Origin: Methylococcaceae bacterium UBA975
GTDB lineage: Bacteria; Pseudomonadota; Gammaproteobacteria; Methylococcales; Cycloclasticaceae
NCBI GenBank assembly: GCA_002292375.1
Contig: DBBV01000017.1
Coordinates: forward strand, 228,597-292,596
Direction: 5' to 3'
DNA length: 64,000 bases
Shown: positions 36,982 through 46,744 of the stretch, piece by piece
Layout of the letters: each line of letters opens with the position of its first letter
How positions within the stretch are numbered: position 1 is the first letter of the stretch
Notes under the pieces: model-generated
Databases searched by the model: none
What the model saw: the letters and a program-made list of their open reading frames with translations, nothing else
What the model was told of the DNA's origin: nothing
Program-made: the position numbers and the translations under genes

Positions 36982-38242
36982 ACTAACTACCCAAAGCAGT
37001 TGCGATGATGAAAATGAGCGGGGTACGTTAAGCGTCCAGCACGCCTTACAAACCATGCTAGACAGTCTGGTTGAAAAAACCGGCAGCCAAACGCTCCCTA
37101 TAACTGACGCCGTAGACAGGGTATTGGCTCAACCAATTATCGCTACTATCAACGTGCCATCACATTGTAATGCTGCGGTCGATGGTTACGCGCTCATGCA
37201 CACAGATTTACCGCCTATCGGTCAGCTCGCTGAGCTAACTATCGTTGGCCGGATTGTCGCAGGGCATCCGTATACAGGGGGTCTAAAAAAGGGCGAATGC
37301 ATTCAAATCATGACGGGGGCACAAATGCCCGACCATGCCGATACCGTCATCATGCAAGAACAGGTTGAAATCTGCAGCACCACTATCCGAATTGACGCAC
37401 GGCATAGCGCCGGACAAAACGTGCGCCAAGCCGGTGAAGATATACAGCTCGGGCAAACCGTACTAGCCTCAGGCATTAAGTTAACACCACCGCAAATCGG
37501 TTTGATTGCCTCACTCGGTATCGCTGAGGTTAGCGTCAAGCTACCGTTGGTTGCTGCCATTTTTTCCACTGGCGATGAGGTGCTCAATATTGCTGATTCA
37601 CCCAAAAACGGCTGCATATACGACAGTAACCGATACAGCCTGCTCGCGGCATTAAAGAAATGCGGCTGCCAGGTACTGGATATGGGTATTATCCCTGATG
37701 ATGCGCAAAAATTACGCGCCGCGTTTCAACTCGCTGCGAAGAATGCGGATGTTATTTTTACCTCTGGTGGTGTCTCGGTTGGGGCGGCCGATTATACCAA
37801 ACAAGTCTTGGCTGACCTTGGGTCTATCAACTTTTGGAAAGTGGCGATGAAACCCGGTCGACCACTCGCTTTTGGCCAGATAGGTGATGCGGTTTTTTTC
37901 GGTCTCCCAGGCAACCCTGTCGCCGTGATGGTTACTTTTTATCAGTTTGCCCTGCCTTGTTTAGCAAAAATTCTTGGCCTAAAGCAACCACTAGTTAACC
38001 CGATTATAAAAGTACGCTGTAGTTCTTCAATTCGCAAACTACCCGGGCGTACCGAATTTCAACGCGGCGTACTTAGTCAAAGCCACACCGGTGAATGGTC
38101 GATTTGTACAACCGGCCAGCAGGGATCAGGCATCTTGCGCTCAATGAGTGAAGCCAATGCGTTTATCATTCTTGAACACGAGCGAGGTGCAGTCAAACAA
38201 GGAGAGTGGGTTAATGTACAAGCATTTGCAGGATTATTCTAA
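36974..38242 (+). CDS. moeA: Molybdopterin molybdenumtransferase MoeA
   Basis: Inserts molybdate (or tungstate) into adenylated molybdopterin. The 422 residues cover the N-terminal domain (VPSHCNAAVDGYAL), the hinge (GEDI), the MogA-like catalytic domain with TSGGVSVGAADY and FGLPGNPVAV, and the C-terminal beta barrel. The 8-base overlap with tupC ties metal uptake to insertion and suggests the cofactor may carry tungsten. No molybdoenzyme or other moa/mob gene is in the window. Confidence 0.93.
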   Translation: MTKLTTQSSCDDENERGTLSVQHALQTMLDSLVEKTGSQTLPITDAVDRVLAQPIIATINVPSHCNAAVDGYALMHTDLPPIGQLAELTIVGRIVAGHPYTGGLKKGECIQIMTGAQMPDHADTVIMQEQVEICSTTIRIDARHSAGQNVRQAGEDIQLGQTVLASGIKLTPPQIGLIASLGIAEVSVKLPLVAAIFSTGDEVLNIADSPKNGCIYDSNRYSLLAALKKCGCQVLDMGIIPDDAQKLRAAFQLAAKNADVIFTSGGVSVGAADYTKQVLADLGSINFWKVAMKPGRPLAFGQIGDAVFFGLPGNPVAVMVTFYQFALPCLAKILGLKQPLVNPIIKVRCSSSIRKLPGRTEFQRGVLSQSHTGEWSICTTGQQGSGILRSMSEANAFIILEHERGAVKQGEWVNVQAFAGLF

Positions 38243-38294
38243 TTGACACTTAACTGATAGTATTTTCTTACTTATCAACTATAGTTAATGATTA

Positions 38295-38969
38295 ATGGAA
38301 TTACTAAACGATATAAAGCCGCTGATGGACATAGCTGACGAGCTTGATATTTATCGCTTTTCCTTAAGTTGCACTAACAACTTAGTTTGGCTTTGGGATC
38401 TACCATCTGGTCATATTGACTGGTTTGGTGACCCTACCAGCACCTTAGGCGCCTGCGATGAAAATGAACTGACAACCATTCACTATTGGCAATCACTCGT
38501 CCATCCCGCCGATTTAACCTTAATGGCACAGAAAAATCGGGCCCTTATTCTAGGCCAACTTGAAACCGCCGAACATACGTACCGTATAAAAAACAACAAG
38601 GGCAAGTGGGTCTGGCACCACACCTTAGGGCGTGTTTTTAAACGTGACAAGCAAGGCAAGGTTTTGTCGATTGTATTTTTTAGTTCTTTTGCTAATAAAC
38701 AAAATAAACTGGAGAAACAACTCAATCTATCAAATCAACGGCTTAATGAAGCCTTTAGTGGGACCTTCGATACGGTCTGGGATTGGAATTTGGATAACGA
38801 CATTATCGACGTTTCAAATAATTGGAAAAAAGCCTTAGGTTTAGACACCGAACAAAGTATCTTATTAAGAAAAGTATGGAACCCACTGATTCATCCTGAG
38901 GATCAACAGCACGCCAGAGATAGCGTGGTTTCTTTGTTAAAAGGTGAATTTGAGTTTTTTAAATTTTGA
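38295..38969 (+). CDS. PAS signalling protein, N-terminal fragment before a frameshift
   Basis: A 224-residue reading frame with one complete PAS-like domain (about residues 25-130, with WHHTLGRVFKRDKQGK) and the first part of a second. It stops at TGA (38967) in the middle of the second PAS. The next frame resumes at once with the missing half (ECRIRVADGDYYWILVRG). Removing one base in 38955-38967, which holds T6 and T4 runs, joins both into a protein of about 1094 residues. It may be a real mutation, phase variation or a base-call error. Confidence 0.75.
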   Translation: MELLNDIKPLMDIADELDIYRFSLSCTNNLVWLWDLPSGHIDWFGDPTSTLGACDENELTTIHYWQSLVHPADLTLMAQKNRALILGQLETAEHTYRIKNNKGKWVWHHTLGRVFKRDKQGKVLSIVFFSSFANKQNKLEKQLNLSNQRLNEAFSGTFDTVWDWNLDNDIIDVSNNWKKALGLDTEQSILLRKVWNPLIHPEDQQHARDSVVSLLKGEFEFFKF

Positions 38970-41580
38970 GTGCCGAATTCGTGTCGCTGACGGCGACTAT
39001 TACTGGATTTTAGTGCGCGGACATGTATCTGAAAAAACCGCGGCAGGTCGAATCAAACGAATCATCGGTGTACTTACCAACATCGACCGATTAAAAAAGA
39101 AAGAAGAAGATCTACGACAACGTGACGAGCAAATCGGGCTTACTATGATCAGTATAGGAAACAGCCTGGTCGAATATGATTTGGCCAAAAAAAAGGTGAG
39201 TTACCGTACCTATTCACTAGCCGATAATCAAGTAACGTCAGAGGTATCTTGCAATAGGATGTTGCCCCACCCCACCACGGTCCATGATAAAGATTACAAA
39301 AATTATCAGGCTTTTATTGAGGCTTTTGACCAACCATCACCCGCCTTAAAAGAAGCCAAATGGCGATCTAAATTATTTGGCAATGAATACCGATGGTACC
39401 ACACCAAAGGCCATGTAGTAGAACGAGATAACAAAGGCCACGCCCTTAAAGTAGTTGGAATTCGACAAGACATACACGAGACCTACGCCACGAGTCTAAA
39501 AAGAGACTCAGATCGAGAAAGGGAATTTATCGCGTATGAAAACTCCATGCATTCGGTTTGGGAGTGGCACCCATTAACTGATTACGTTTTTCTCAGTGAA
39601 CACATGATCGAGAAATTAACCTTTAATACTGACAACCCTGCATGGAGAGAAAATATAGGCAGTTGGTTAGGACTGATTCACCCCGATGATGTATCGGACT
39701 TTAAATACCAGCTAGAGCAGCAAGTATACAATTCTAGTCGAAACGTTAGCCTAACCCACCGTTTGCAAATTAAAAACCAAGAGTGGATCTGGGTTAAAGT
39801 GGAAGGCAGGGTCGTTAAACGGGATAAAAAGAACCGACCTACTCGAGTGATCGGAACCATTATCGAGATAACAGACCTTAAACATGCACAATTAGCCCTG
39901 GCCCAAGAAAAAGAACGTGCAGAAACCACCTTAGAATCTATTAATGACGCCGTTATAACTACGGATGATTCGTCCATCATCACCACTGTTAATTATATAA
40001 CCAGTCGCTTATTATCCTTAAAGCCTTCACAAGTAATTGGTAAGCGTTTAAATGAAATTTGCACTATTCAAGAAGAAGATAGTAACGAAAGCTCGCTCGA
40101 CTTAAGCCAACTTAGCTTACAATCCGACACCGCCTTCAATTTGGCTAAGCTAAAACTAACGAACGCGGCTGGTGAACAGTTTAACGTAGAATGTTCTGTG
40201 TCACCTATACAGTACGACGGACTAAATCCTATTGGTACCGTCATGGTAATTCGAGACGTTACCGTCTCTCGTAAGTTATCGTTAGAAATTGAACACCGCG
40301 CACAACACGATCATTTAACTGGAATCTATAATCGGCACGCTTTTGAAACAGCACTGGCCAATAGCGTTCAAACAGAAGCCTTTGAACATATCCTCTGCTA
40401 CATTGATTTAGATCAATTTAAAATAGTGAACGATACTTGCGGCCACTTAGCAGGCGACGAATTACTCAGACAATTATCAGCCGAGCTAGCTAAAAATATT
40501 CGCACAACGGATGTATTTGCAAGGCTAGGTGGCGATGAGTTCGGGATTTTGATGCAACACTGTGACATTAAAAATGCCACTAAAATTGCCAGGAAAATCA
40601 AAAAAACCGTTTCAGAGTACACCTTTCATTGGGAAGATAAAACATTTAAATTAGGAGCTTCCATCGGTTTAGCCATCATTAATCCCATTACATCACCAAC
40701 ACTCGCTATGCAACACGCTGACAGCGCGTGCTTTTTAGCTAAGGAACAAGGGCGCAATAGAGTTTACGTGTACAATGCCGAAGACGATCATAGCATTTCA
40801 AGCCATGGACAGATGAGCTGGGTCCCGCGCTTACACAAAGCCTTAAGTGAAGATAGTTTTGAACTGTTCGTGCAAGAGATCGTCGATCTACAAGCACCTA
40901 ATTTAGCTGCTTCTCATTTCGAGATACTGATCCGCTTGAATGAAGGAGGAGAAGTAATCCCACCTAGCGCTTTTCTACCCGCCGCCGAGCGCTATAACCT
41001 CTCCAGCCAAATTGACCAGTGGGTGATAGCAACCACGCTAGCCCTTCTCAGCGCTCACCCTGATAAATTAGGGCCTAATGACCTATTTAATATCAACCTA
41101 TCAGCTACTAGCCTGACCGAACCAAATTTTCTTAACTTCGTTCAAACTAGTTTCACATCAAGTCATGTTGCACCGGTACATATTTGCTTTGAAATTACTG
41201 AAACGGCTGCCATTACTAATTTGACAGCCGCTAACACCTTTATCAAGGAATTAAAGAACATGGGGTGTCAGTTCGCATTGGACGACTTTGGCAGCGGTTT
41301 ATCGTCATTTGGCTACCTTAAAAACTTTCCCGTTGATTTTTTAAAAATCGACGGTTCTTTCGTCAAAGACATTTTAGACGACCCTATCGACGCCGCCATG
41401 GTGAAATCCATTAACGAAATAGGTCATATTATGGGCAAAAAAACAGTCGCTGAATGGGTAGAAAACCAAAAAATTGCCGATGTTTTAACCGCTATTGGAA
41501 TCGATTACGGTCAGGGTTATCATTTTGATAAACCGTCAACCTTAGTCGATATGTTAAAAAACCGTCGCCTGTCTGATTAA
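38944..41580 (+). CDS. PAS-GGDEF-EAL protein, main part after the frameshift
   Basis: The frame (878 codons, GTG as first in-frame start without a ribosome site) continues the broken PAS domain, followed by three more PAS-like domains (about residues 55-180, 195-320, 330-440), a GGDEF domain and an EAL domain. GGDEF is intact (RLGGDEFGI) with a product-inhibition RTTD five residues upstream. The EAL motif reads EIL, and DDFGSGLSSF and KIDGSFV are present, so both c-di-GMP synthesis and hydrolysis are possible. There is no transmembrane segment, so sensing is cytosolic. Its stop overlaps the stop of the convergent nuclease gene. Confidence 0.88.
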   Translation: MNLSFLNFECRIRVADGDYYWILVRGHVSEKTAAGRIKRIIGVLTNIDRLKKKEEDLRQRDEQIGLTMISIGNSLVEYDLAKKKVSYRTYSLADNQVTSEVSCNRMLPHPTTVHDKDYKNYQAFIEAFDQPSPALKEAKWRSKLFGNEYRWYHTKGHVVERDNKGHALKVVGIRQDIHETYATSLKRDSDREREFIAYENSMHSVWEWHPLTDYVFLSEHMIEKLTFNTDNPAWRENIGSWLGLIHPDDVSDFKYQLEQQVYNSSRNVSLTHRLQIKNQEWIWVKVEGRVVKRDKKNRPTRVIGTIIEITDLKHAQLALAQEKERAETTLESINDAVITTDDSSIITTVNYITSRLLSLKPSQVIGKRLNEICTIQEEDSNESSLDLSQLSLQSDTAFNLAKLKLTNAAGEQFNVECSVSPIQYDGLNPIGTVMVIRDVTVSRKLSLEIEHRAQHDHLTGIYNRHAFETALANSVQTEAFEHILCYIDLDQFKIVNDTCGHLAGDELLRQLSAELAKNIRTTDVFARLGGDEFGILMQHCDIKNATKIARKIKKTVSEYTFHWEDKTFKLGASIGLAIINPITSPTLAMQHADSACFLAKEQGRNRVYVYNAEDDHSISSHGQMSWVPRLHKALSEDSFELFVQEIVDLQAPNLAASHFEILIRLNEGGEVIPPSAFLPAAERYNLSSQIDQWVIATTLALLSAHPDKLGPNDLFNINLSATSLTEPNFLNFVQTSFTSSHVAPVHICFEITETAAITNLTAANTFIKELKNMGCQFALDDFGSGLSSFGYLKNFPVDFLKIDGSFVKDILDDPIDAAMVKSINEIGHIMGKKTVAEWVENQKIADVLTAIGIDYGQGYHFDKPSTLVDMLKNRRLSD

Positions 41581-42374
41581 GGCTTAACAATAAGCTGGCT
41601 TGGGTGCCTGACAAGCAAAGACCACACATTCTGACGTTTTTTAACCCAAGTCCTTACTTCAATATCTTTCCCTTGATAGTGCTCTAGCGCTGGAAAATAC
41701 TTTATGTTTGAACGATATACCCAGATATACGTAGAGGGCGCCAACCATAGCTTAGCACCCGATTTGAACAGCTCTATTTCTTGTATTGTTCCACTAATAC
41801 GTTGCCAGTGGCCCTTCGCCTTGGTCCCCAAGGTGCTAACAGCGTTTGGTTGATAGTCCGCCATCCCCCAAAGTCCTATGCCAGCCGCTTCAGCATTTTT
41901 TTGCGCCCTGGTTAATGAACTCAGGTGCTTTAAGTTTGGCGGATGCACACTCAACACAGCCAAGCCCTCTTGCAGCATCATTGCATTTACATGAACCCCA
42001 TTAAGCAAAAAAACAAACGCAAGAGTCCGCCCGTATTTATCCTTTTTTTCGACGTCATACTCTAGATAAACCCGTTGATTTAACAGCTGGTCGGTTAGTT
42101 TTCTTTTTGCTAACCGAGCACCAGGTTCAGCCAGCCTACCTTTACCTGCCATCTCAGGGGTATTAATACTTAATAAGCGAACTGTTCGCCCATCGTTTAA
42201 CACTACCGTATCGCCATCAATCACCTTAACCACCTGTTTGATCGGCTTAGCATCAACGTCGTAAAAAAAGGCAACACAAATGACTAGCAGACACGCCTTT
42301 ATTAGCGCCACCGTACAAGCAAAGCGTGTTCGTTGACAATTTAATACACTTTTATAGCTATCCGCTGGCATCAT
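41577..42374 (-). CDS. Thermonuclease-family protein with a C-terminal extension
   Basis: A 265-residue protein: an N-terminal hydrophobic segment (about residues 22-38, signal or anchor), a staphylococcal-nuclease domain with IDGDTVVL, VRLLSINTPE, EPGARLAKRKL and DKYGRTLAFV, which supplies the calcium ligands and the two catalytic arginines, and a further 85-residue beta-rich stretch of unknown role that may be a second OB fold. It degrades nucleic acid, probably outside the cytoplasm. Divergent from gshA. Confidence 0.83.
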   Translation of the reverse strand: MMPADSYKSVLNCQRTRFACTVALIKACLLVICVAFFYDVDAKPIKQVVKVIDGDTVVLNDGRTVRLLSINTPEMAGKGRLAEPGARLAKRKLTDQLLNQRVYLEYDVEKKDKYGRTLAFVFLLNGVHVNAMMLQEGLAVLSVHPPNLKHLSSLTRAQKNAEAAGIGLWGMADYQPNAVSTLGTKAKGHWQRISGTIQEIELFKSGAKLWLAPSTYIWVYRSNIKYFPALEHYQGKDIEVRTWVKKRQNVWSLLVRHPSQLIVKP

Positions 42375-42458
42375 TTAGTATCCATTAGCTTATAATTAAC
42401 TATAGTATTACCCTGAAAACTTATTTATTCACGATTCATCATAACAGGCAGGTTCATT

Positions 42459-44045
42459 TTGTACGTAGGCATCCAAACAAGGCTTGATAAACTAAAAGCC
42501 CTTAAGCAAGACCACCTTCTAACAGGTGGCTTAAAAGGCCTTGAAAAAGAGAGTTTACGTGTTAATACACAAGGTAAAATTGCTCAAACGCCGCACCCCC
42601 TTGCTCTAGGGTCAGCGTTAACTAACCCGTATATCACCACTGACTATTCAGAGGCCTTACTCGAATTTATTACCCCACCGTTTAGCGATACCCAAGACAC
42701 CCTGAATTTTATGGAGTCGATTCACGCATACACCTACCGACACCTAAAGGACGAAATGTTATGGGGTACTAGCATGCCTTGTATTGTCGACGGTGATATG
42801 AGCATCCCTATTGCTGACTACGGTAATTCCAATATCGGCAAGATGAAACACATTTATCGCATTGGTTTATGGCACCGTTACGGTAGAAGTATGCAGGCCA
42901 TCGCAGGCATTCATTTTAACTATTCATTGGCCGATGATTTTTGGCCTGTTTATCAAAAAATTGAAGATAATACAGCCCAAAGTCAGGATTTTATTTCACA
43001 GTCTTATATGGATATGACCCGTAACATCCACCGCTATGGCTGGATTATTCTGTATTTATTCGGTGCTTCTCCAGCAATATGTAAATCTTTTTTAAAAGGC
43101 CGCACCCATACCTTTGAAGCGTTTGATGCAGGGACCTTGTTTAAACCCTATGCCACCTCACTCAGAATGAGCGATATCGGCTACAAAAACGACAGCCAAT
43201 CGGACATTAATATTTCGTATAACAATCTTGATGCTTATGTTGCTCGTCTGCTAGCAGCAACTCAAACACCGTATGCTGATTACCAGCGTTTTGGTGTTAA
43301 AGACAACGAGGGGAACTACCAACAACTCAACGACAACATACTACAAATAGAAAACGAGTATTACAGCAACGTACGCCCTAAACAGGTAGCCAAATCCGGC
43401 GAACGCCCCAGCGAGGCATTAAAAAACCGCGGGGTACGCTACGTTGAATTACGATCCGTTGATTTAAGTCCATTTGACCCCGCAGGCGTTAGTGAAACGC
43501 AATTGTATTTTCTTGAAGCTTTTATGATTTTTTGCCTGTTGGCCGATAGCCCAACCATGTCGCCAACAGAAAAAACCTGCGTCGATAAAAACCTAACCCT
43601 GGTCGCTTCGGAAGGAAGAAAACCCGGTTTATTATTACAAAAAAATGGTCAAGCCATTGACTTGACTAGTTGGGGCTTAGAGCTATGCCAGGCGATGACC
43701 GAGTTATGCCAAACACTGGATGCCGACAATAAAGATAAACCCTATAGTTCATCTTTGAATGAGCAAATAGCCAAATTTAATGATGTAAAACTCACGCCCT
43801 CTGCCATCGTTCTACAATCCATGTCGCAACAGCAACTGCCTTTTTTTAAATTTGCCATGAGTCAATCAAAACGGCATCTTGAGTATTTTAAAAGCAAGCC
43901 TCTGGACCCATCTGAAATGCAGACTTTCGAGTTAGCCAGCGCCACCTCCCTTGAACAACAACGAAAAATCGAACAGACAGATACAGTATCGTTTGAACGT
44001 TTTTTACAACACTATTTTTCAACTGACAAAGTCAGCACGTCCTAA
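42459..44045 (+). CDS. gshA: Glutamate-cysteine ligase
   Basis: First step of glutathione synthesis: ATP-driven joining of glutamate's gamma carboxyl to cysteine. The 528-residue protein is of the proteobacterial type 1 (E. coli 518) with GLEKESLRV, TTDYSEALLEFITPP and YVELRSVDLSPF. The start codon is TTG, as in E. coli gshA. A small papain-fold gene follows after 9 bases; gshB is not present. Confidence 0.95.
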   Translation: MYVGIQTRLDKLKALKQDHLLTGGLKGLEKESLRVNTQGKIAQTPHPLALGSALTNPYITTDYSEALLEFITPPFSDTQDTLNFMESIHAYTYRHLKDEMLWGTSMPCIVDGDMSIPIADYGNSNIGKMKHIYRIGLWHRYGRSMQAIAGIHFNYSLADDFWPVYQKIEDNTAQSQDFISQSYMDMTRNIHRYGWIILYLFGASPAICKSFLKGRTHTFEAFDAGTLFKPYATSLRMSDIGYKNDSQSDINISYNNLDAYVARLLAATQTPYADYQRFGVKDNEGNYQQLNDNILQIENEYYSNVRPKQVAKSGERPSEALKNRGVRYVELRSVDLSPFDPAGVSETQLYFLEAFMIFCLLADSPTMSPTEKTCVDKNLTLVASEGRKPGLLLQKNGQAIDLTSWGLELCQAMTELCQTLDADNKDKPYSSSLNEQIAKFNDVKLTPSAIVLQSMSQQQLPFFKFAMSQSKRHLEYFKSKPLDPSEMQTFELASATSLEQQRKIEQTDTVSFERFLQHYFSTDKVSTS

Positions 44046-44054
44046 CGCTTTGAT

Positions 44055-44825
44055 ATGCCTAGGTCAGCTAAGATTTTAAGCCCCTTATTGAAACGTATTG
44101 GGCTAATTCTTGCCAATTACCTTAATCAGCCCGTTAAACATTATTTACACTTCAGCCTAGAAGACACACCTACTTTAAAAAAACACTTACGCCCGGGTGA
44201 TATCTTATTAATCGAAGGCAATCGACGTATCAGTACGGCAATTAAATATTTAACGCAATCCACTTGGTCTCACGCTGCCTTATATGTCGGCGATATTAAA
44301 GACCCTGTTTCTGAAGCGCTTATACAACACCAACTGATTGAGGCCGATCTTGTAGACGGCGTTATTAATGTGCCGATCGATAAATACAGTGATACTAACA
44401 CACGAATTTGTAGACCTGTTGGCTTAAACGCTAACGAACAACAGGCACTCGTAGACTTTATGGTTAACAGTATTGGTAAGCAATACGATCACAAAAATAT
44501 CATAGATTTACTCCGCTACCTATTCCCTACACCGCCGGTACCGAGTTATTTCAGACGACATATGTTGACCCTTGGGAGCGGCGACCCCACTCGGGCCATT
44601 TGCTCAACATTAATTGCAGAGGCTTACCAGTCTATCGCTTACCCCATTTTCCCCGACACAACGCCCCAAACAAATAAGCGCAAAGGCCCGTTTAAAAAAC
44701 GGCATCATTCTCTATTTGTACCCAGGGATTTTGATATTTCTCCCTTTTTTAATATTATCAAACCTGAAATTATTGCCCACTTTGATCACCGTAAACTTAC
44801 TTGGGTTAATAAACCCTCAACTTGA
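44055..44825 (+). CDS. YiiX/YebB-like permuted papain-fold hydrolase
   Basis: A 256-residue protein of the YiiX-like (C92) group of permuted NlpC/P60 enzymes. The motif RPGDILLIEGNRR opens the domain, the putative catalytic His is in STWSHAALYVG and the Cys in RAICSTLIAEAY. No signal peptide or lipobox, which suggests a cytosolic location, while the related YaeF/YiiX act on peptide or amide bonds in the envelope. Nine bases after gshA, so probably cotranscribed; the link to glutathione is untested. Confidence 0.78.
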   Translation: MPRSAKILSPLLKRIGLILANYLNQPVKHYLHFSLEDTPTLKKHLRPGDILLIEGNRRISTAIKYLTQSTWSHAALYVGDIKDPVSEALIQHQLIEADLVDGVINVPIDKYSDTNTRICRPVGLNANEQQALVDFMVNSIGKQYDHKNIIDLLRYLFPTPPVPSYFRRHMLTLGSGDPTRAICSTLIAEAYQSIAYPIFPDTTPQTNKRKGPFKKRHHSLFVPRDFDISPFFNIIKPEIIAHFDHRKLTWVNKPST

Positions 44826-44930
44826 TTAGGGCAAATGTAAACACCATTCATTCTATCGTTATCCTATTTTATACTGATTGACAGTCGACAATTTTGCTAC
44901 ACTTTGGCTACTACAAAAGCTGGAAAGCGC

Positions 44931-45647
44931 ATGGATATCCAATCATTACAAACTGAGCTAAACGACAAACACCCAAAAGAAATTCTCAAGTCTATTTACG
45001 CTACAGGTGGTGATATTGCTATTTCATTTAGTGGCGCAGAAGATGTTATTTTGATCGATATGGCCTGTAAATTGGGTATTAAACCCCGCGTTTTCACCCT
45101 TGATACGGGGCGTTTACACCCTGAAACGTACCGTTTTATGCAAACGGTTATGGACCACTATCAAATTAAAATCAACGTTCTCGTTCCTGATCCGATACAA
45201 CTACAACAATTTACTGATACAAAGGGGCTCTTCAGCTTTTACACCGATGGACACAAAGAATGCTGTGATATTAGAAAGGTTGCTCCGCTTAAAAAGTTTT
45301 TAGCCGGTCTTTCGACATGGGTGACTGGGCAACGTCGGGATCAAAGTAGCGCTACAAGGCATAGTTTAAATGTGGTTGAAAGTGACACGCATTTCAGTGG
45401 GCCTAATAAAGACCTGATTAAATACAACCCCTTATGCCATTGGTCTTCGGAACAAGTCTGGACTTACATCCAGGCCTTAGATGTGCCTTTTAACCCACTT
45501 CACCAGCAAGGCTTTATTAGCATCGGTTGCGAACCTTGTACGCGTGCTACCTTACCGCATCAGGATCCGAGAGAAGGTCGTTGGTGGTGGGAAGAGGAAA
45601 CCCTCAAGGAATGCGGCTTACACGCTAAGCCTCCCACTAAACCCTAA
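44931..45647 (+). CDS. cysH: Adenylyl-sulfate reductase, Fe-S type (CysH)
   Basis: Reduces activated sulfate to sulfite. The start at 44931 follows a GGAAAG site; a TTG 27 bases upstream is unlikely. The 238-residue protein has the PP-loop SFSGAEDV and two cysteine pairs, ECCDIRK and GCEPC, which ligate a [4Fe-4S] cluster in reductases that act on APS; E. coli-type PAPS reductases keep only the last catalytic Cys. Catalytic Cys should lie in the tail; this C-terminus is short and has ECGLH with one Cys. Convergent with cysB. Confidence 0.9.
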   Translation: MDIQSLQTELNDKHPKEILKSIYATGGDIAISFSGAEDVILIDMACKLGIKPRVFTLDTGRLHPETYRFMQTVMDHYQIKINVLVPDPIQLQQFTDTKGLFSFYTDGHKECCDIRKVAPLKKFLAGLSTWVTGQRRDQSSATRHSLNVVESDTHFSGPNKDLIKYNPLCHWSSEQVWTYIQALDVPFNPLHQQGFISIGCEPCTRATLPHQDPREGRWWWEEETLKECGLHAKPPTKP

Positions 45648-45667
45648 TATTCACTCATCTATATAAA

Positions 45668-46642
45668 TTAAAAATACGGCAAACTAATGTCGTCAAATAA
45701 ATGGTCAATGGCGTCTTGCTCTTTTAGTTCCATAGCCTTGTTTATGATGTCTTTCGTCAAATGTGGCGCAAAACGTTGCATAAAGTCATACATATAGCCG
45801 CGTAAGAAGGTATCTTTCCGTATACCAATTTTAGTAACGCTTTGTCCAAATAAATGCCCGGCATCTAAGGCCACTAAATCACTGTCTAATTTTTTGTCAT
45901 ACGCCATTCTGGCTACAATTCCAACGCCTAGTCCTAGTCTTACGTAAGTTTTAATGACATCAGCATCAACTGCTGTCAAGGCAACATCCGGGTTTAAATT
46001 AGCTGAGGCAAAGGCATCATCTAATTTTGAACGTCCGGTAAATCCAAAGACGTATGTAATTAACGGGTGAACAGCTAAATCTGCCAGCGTTAATTCTTTT
46101 AAACGTGTGAGCGGGTGCCCGCTAGGAACCAAAACACACCGATCCCATGAATAGCAGGGTAACATCACCAAGTTATCGAATAATTCGATTGCTTCGGTCG
46201 CTATCGCTATATCCACTTTACCTTGGGACACCATTTCTGATATTTGGATGGGCGTGCCCTGTTGGATGTCCAAAGCGACCTCTGGCTTATCGTGCATAAA
46301 TCCTTTGATCACTTCAGGTAAGGCATACCGTGCTTGTGTATGTGTCGTTGCTATAGATAAGGTGCCTTTGCTCTCATCACGAAACTCTTTGGCAATATTT
46401 TTGATGTTTTCTACTTGCAGTAGCATTTCACCCGCGATCGCTATAATTTTCTTTCCAGCTGGGGTCATAGCCGTCAAATGCTTACCATTACGGGTAAACA
46501 CAGGAATGCCTAATTCGTCTTCTAAAATACGAATTTGTTTACTTATACCGGGTTGAGAGGTATATATATGTTCAGCCGTAGCCGACACATTCAAGTTGTT
46601 CTTGGATACTTCCCAAATATAGCGCAGTTGTTGTAATTTCAT
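45668..46642 (-). CDS. cysB: LysR-type regulator CysB
   Basis: Transcription activator of sulfate assimilation, responding to N-acetylserine. The 324-residue protein begins MKLQQLRYIWEVSKNNLNVSATAE with the CysB-type winged helix-turn-helix (residues 1-60), then a two-lobed ligand domain (LSIATTHTQARYALPEV). Length equals E. coli CysB (324). It stands between cysH and the TauE-type permease gene, with divergent spacing of 102 bases to the latter, where operator sites would be expected. Confidence 0.95.
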   Translation of the reverse strand: MKLQQLRYIWEVSKNNLNVSATAEHIYTSQPGISKQIRILEDELGIPVFTRNGKHLTAMTPAGKKIIAIAGEMLLQVENIKNIAKEFRDESKGTLSIATTHTQARYALPEVIKGFMHDKPEVALDIQQGTPIQISEMVSQGKVDIAIATEAIELFDNLVMLPCYSWDRCVLVPSGHPLTRLKELTLADLAVHPLITYVFGFTGRSKLDDAFASANLNPDVALTAVDADVIKTYVRLGLGVGIVARMAYDKKLDSDLVALDAGHLFGQSVTKIGIRKDTFLRGYMYDFMQRFAPHLTKDIINKAMELKEQDAIDHLFDDISLPYF

Positions 46643-46744
46643 AGCTCATTATTAGATTAAGTTATAAAGATAGAAATATATATTGCTTTTTATTATAAGC
46701 GTTTTGCTCTATATTTCAAGTCCTTCTGTCTTTCAGGCCTTATT

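Noticed and set aside
38944..38969. Programmed +1 frameshift like that of prfB
   Set aside because: The slip site TTT TGA G resembles it, but there is no Shine-Dalgarno element at the needed distance and the location is inside a PAS domain; an indel is simpler.
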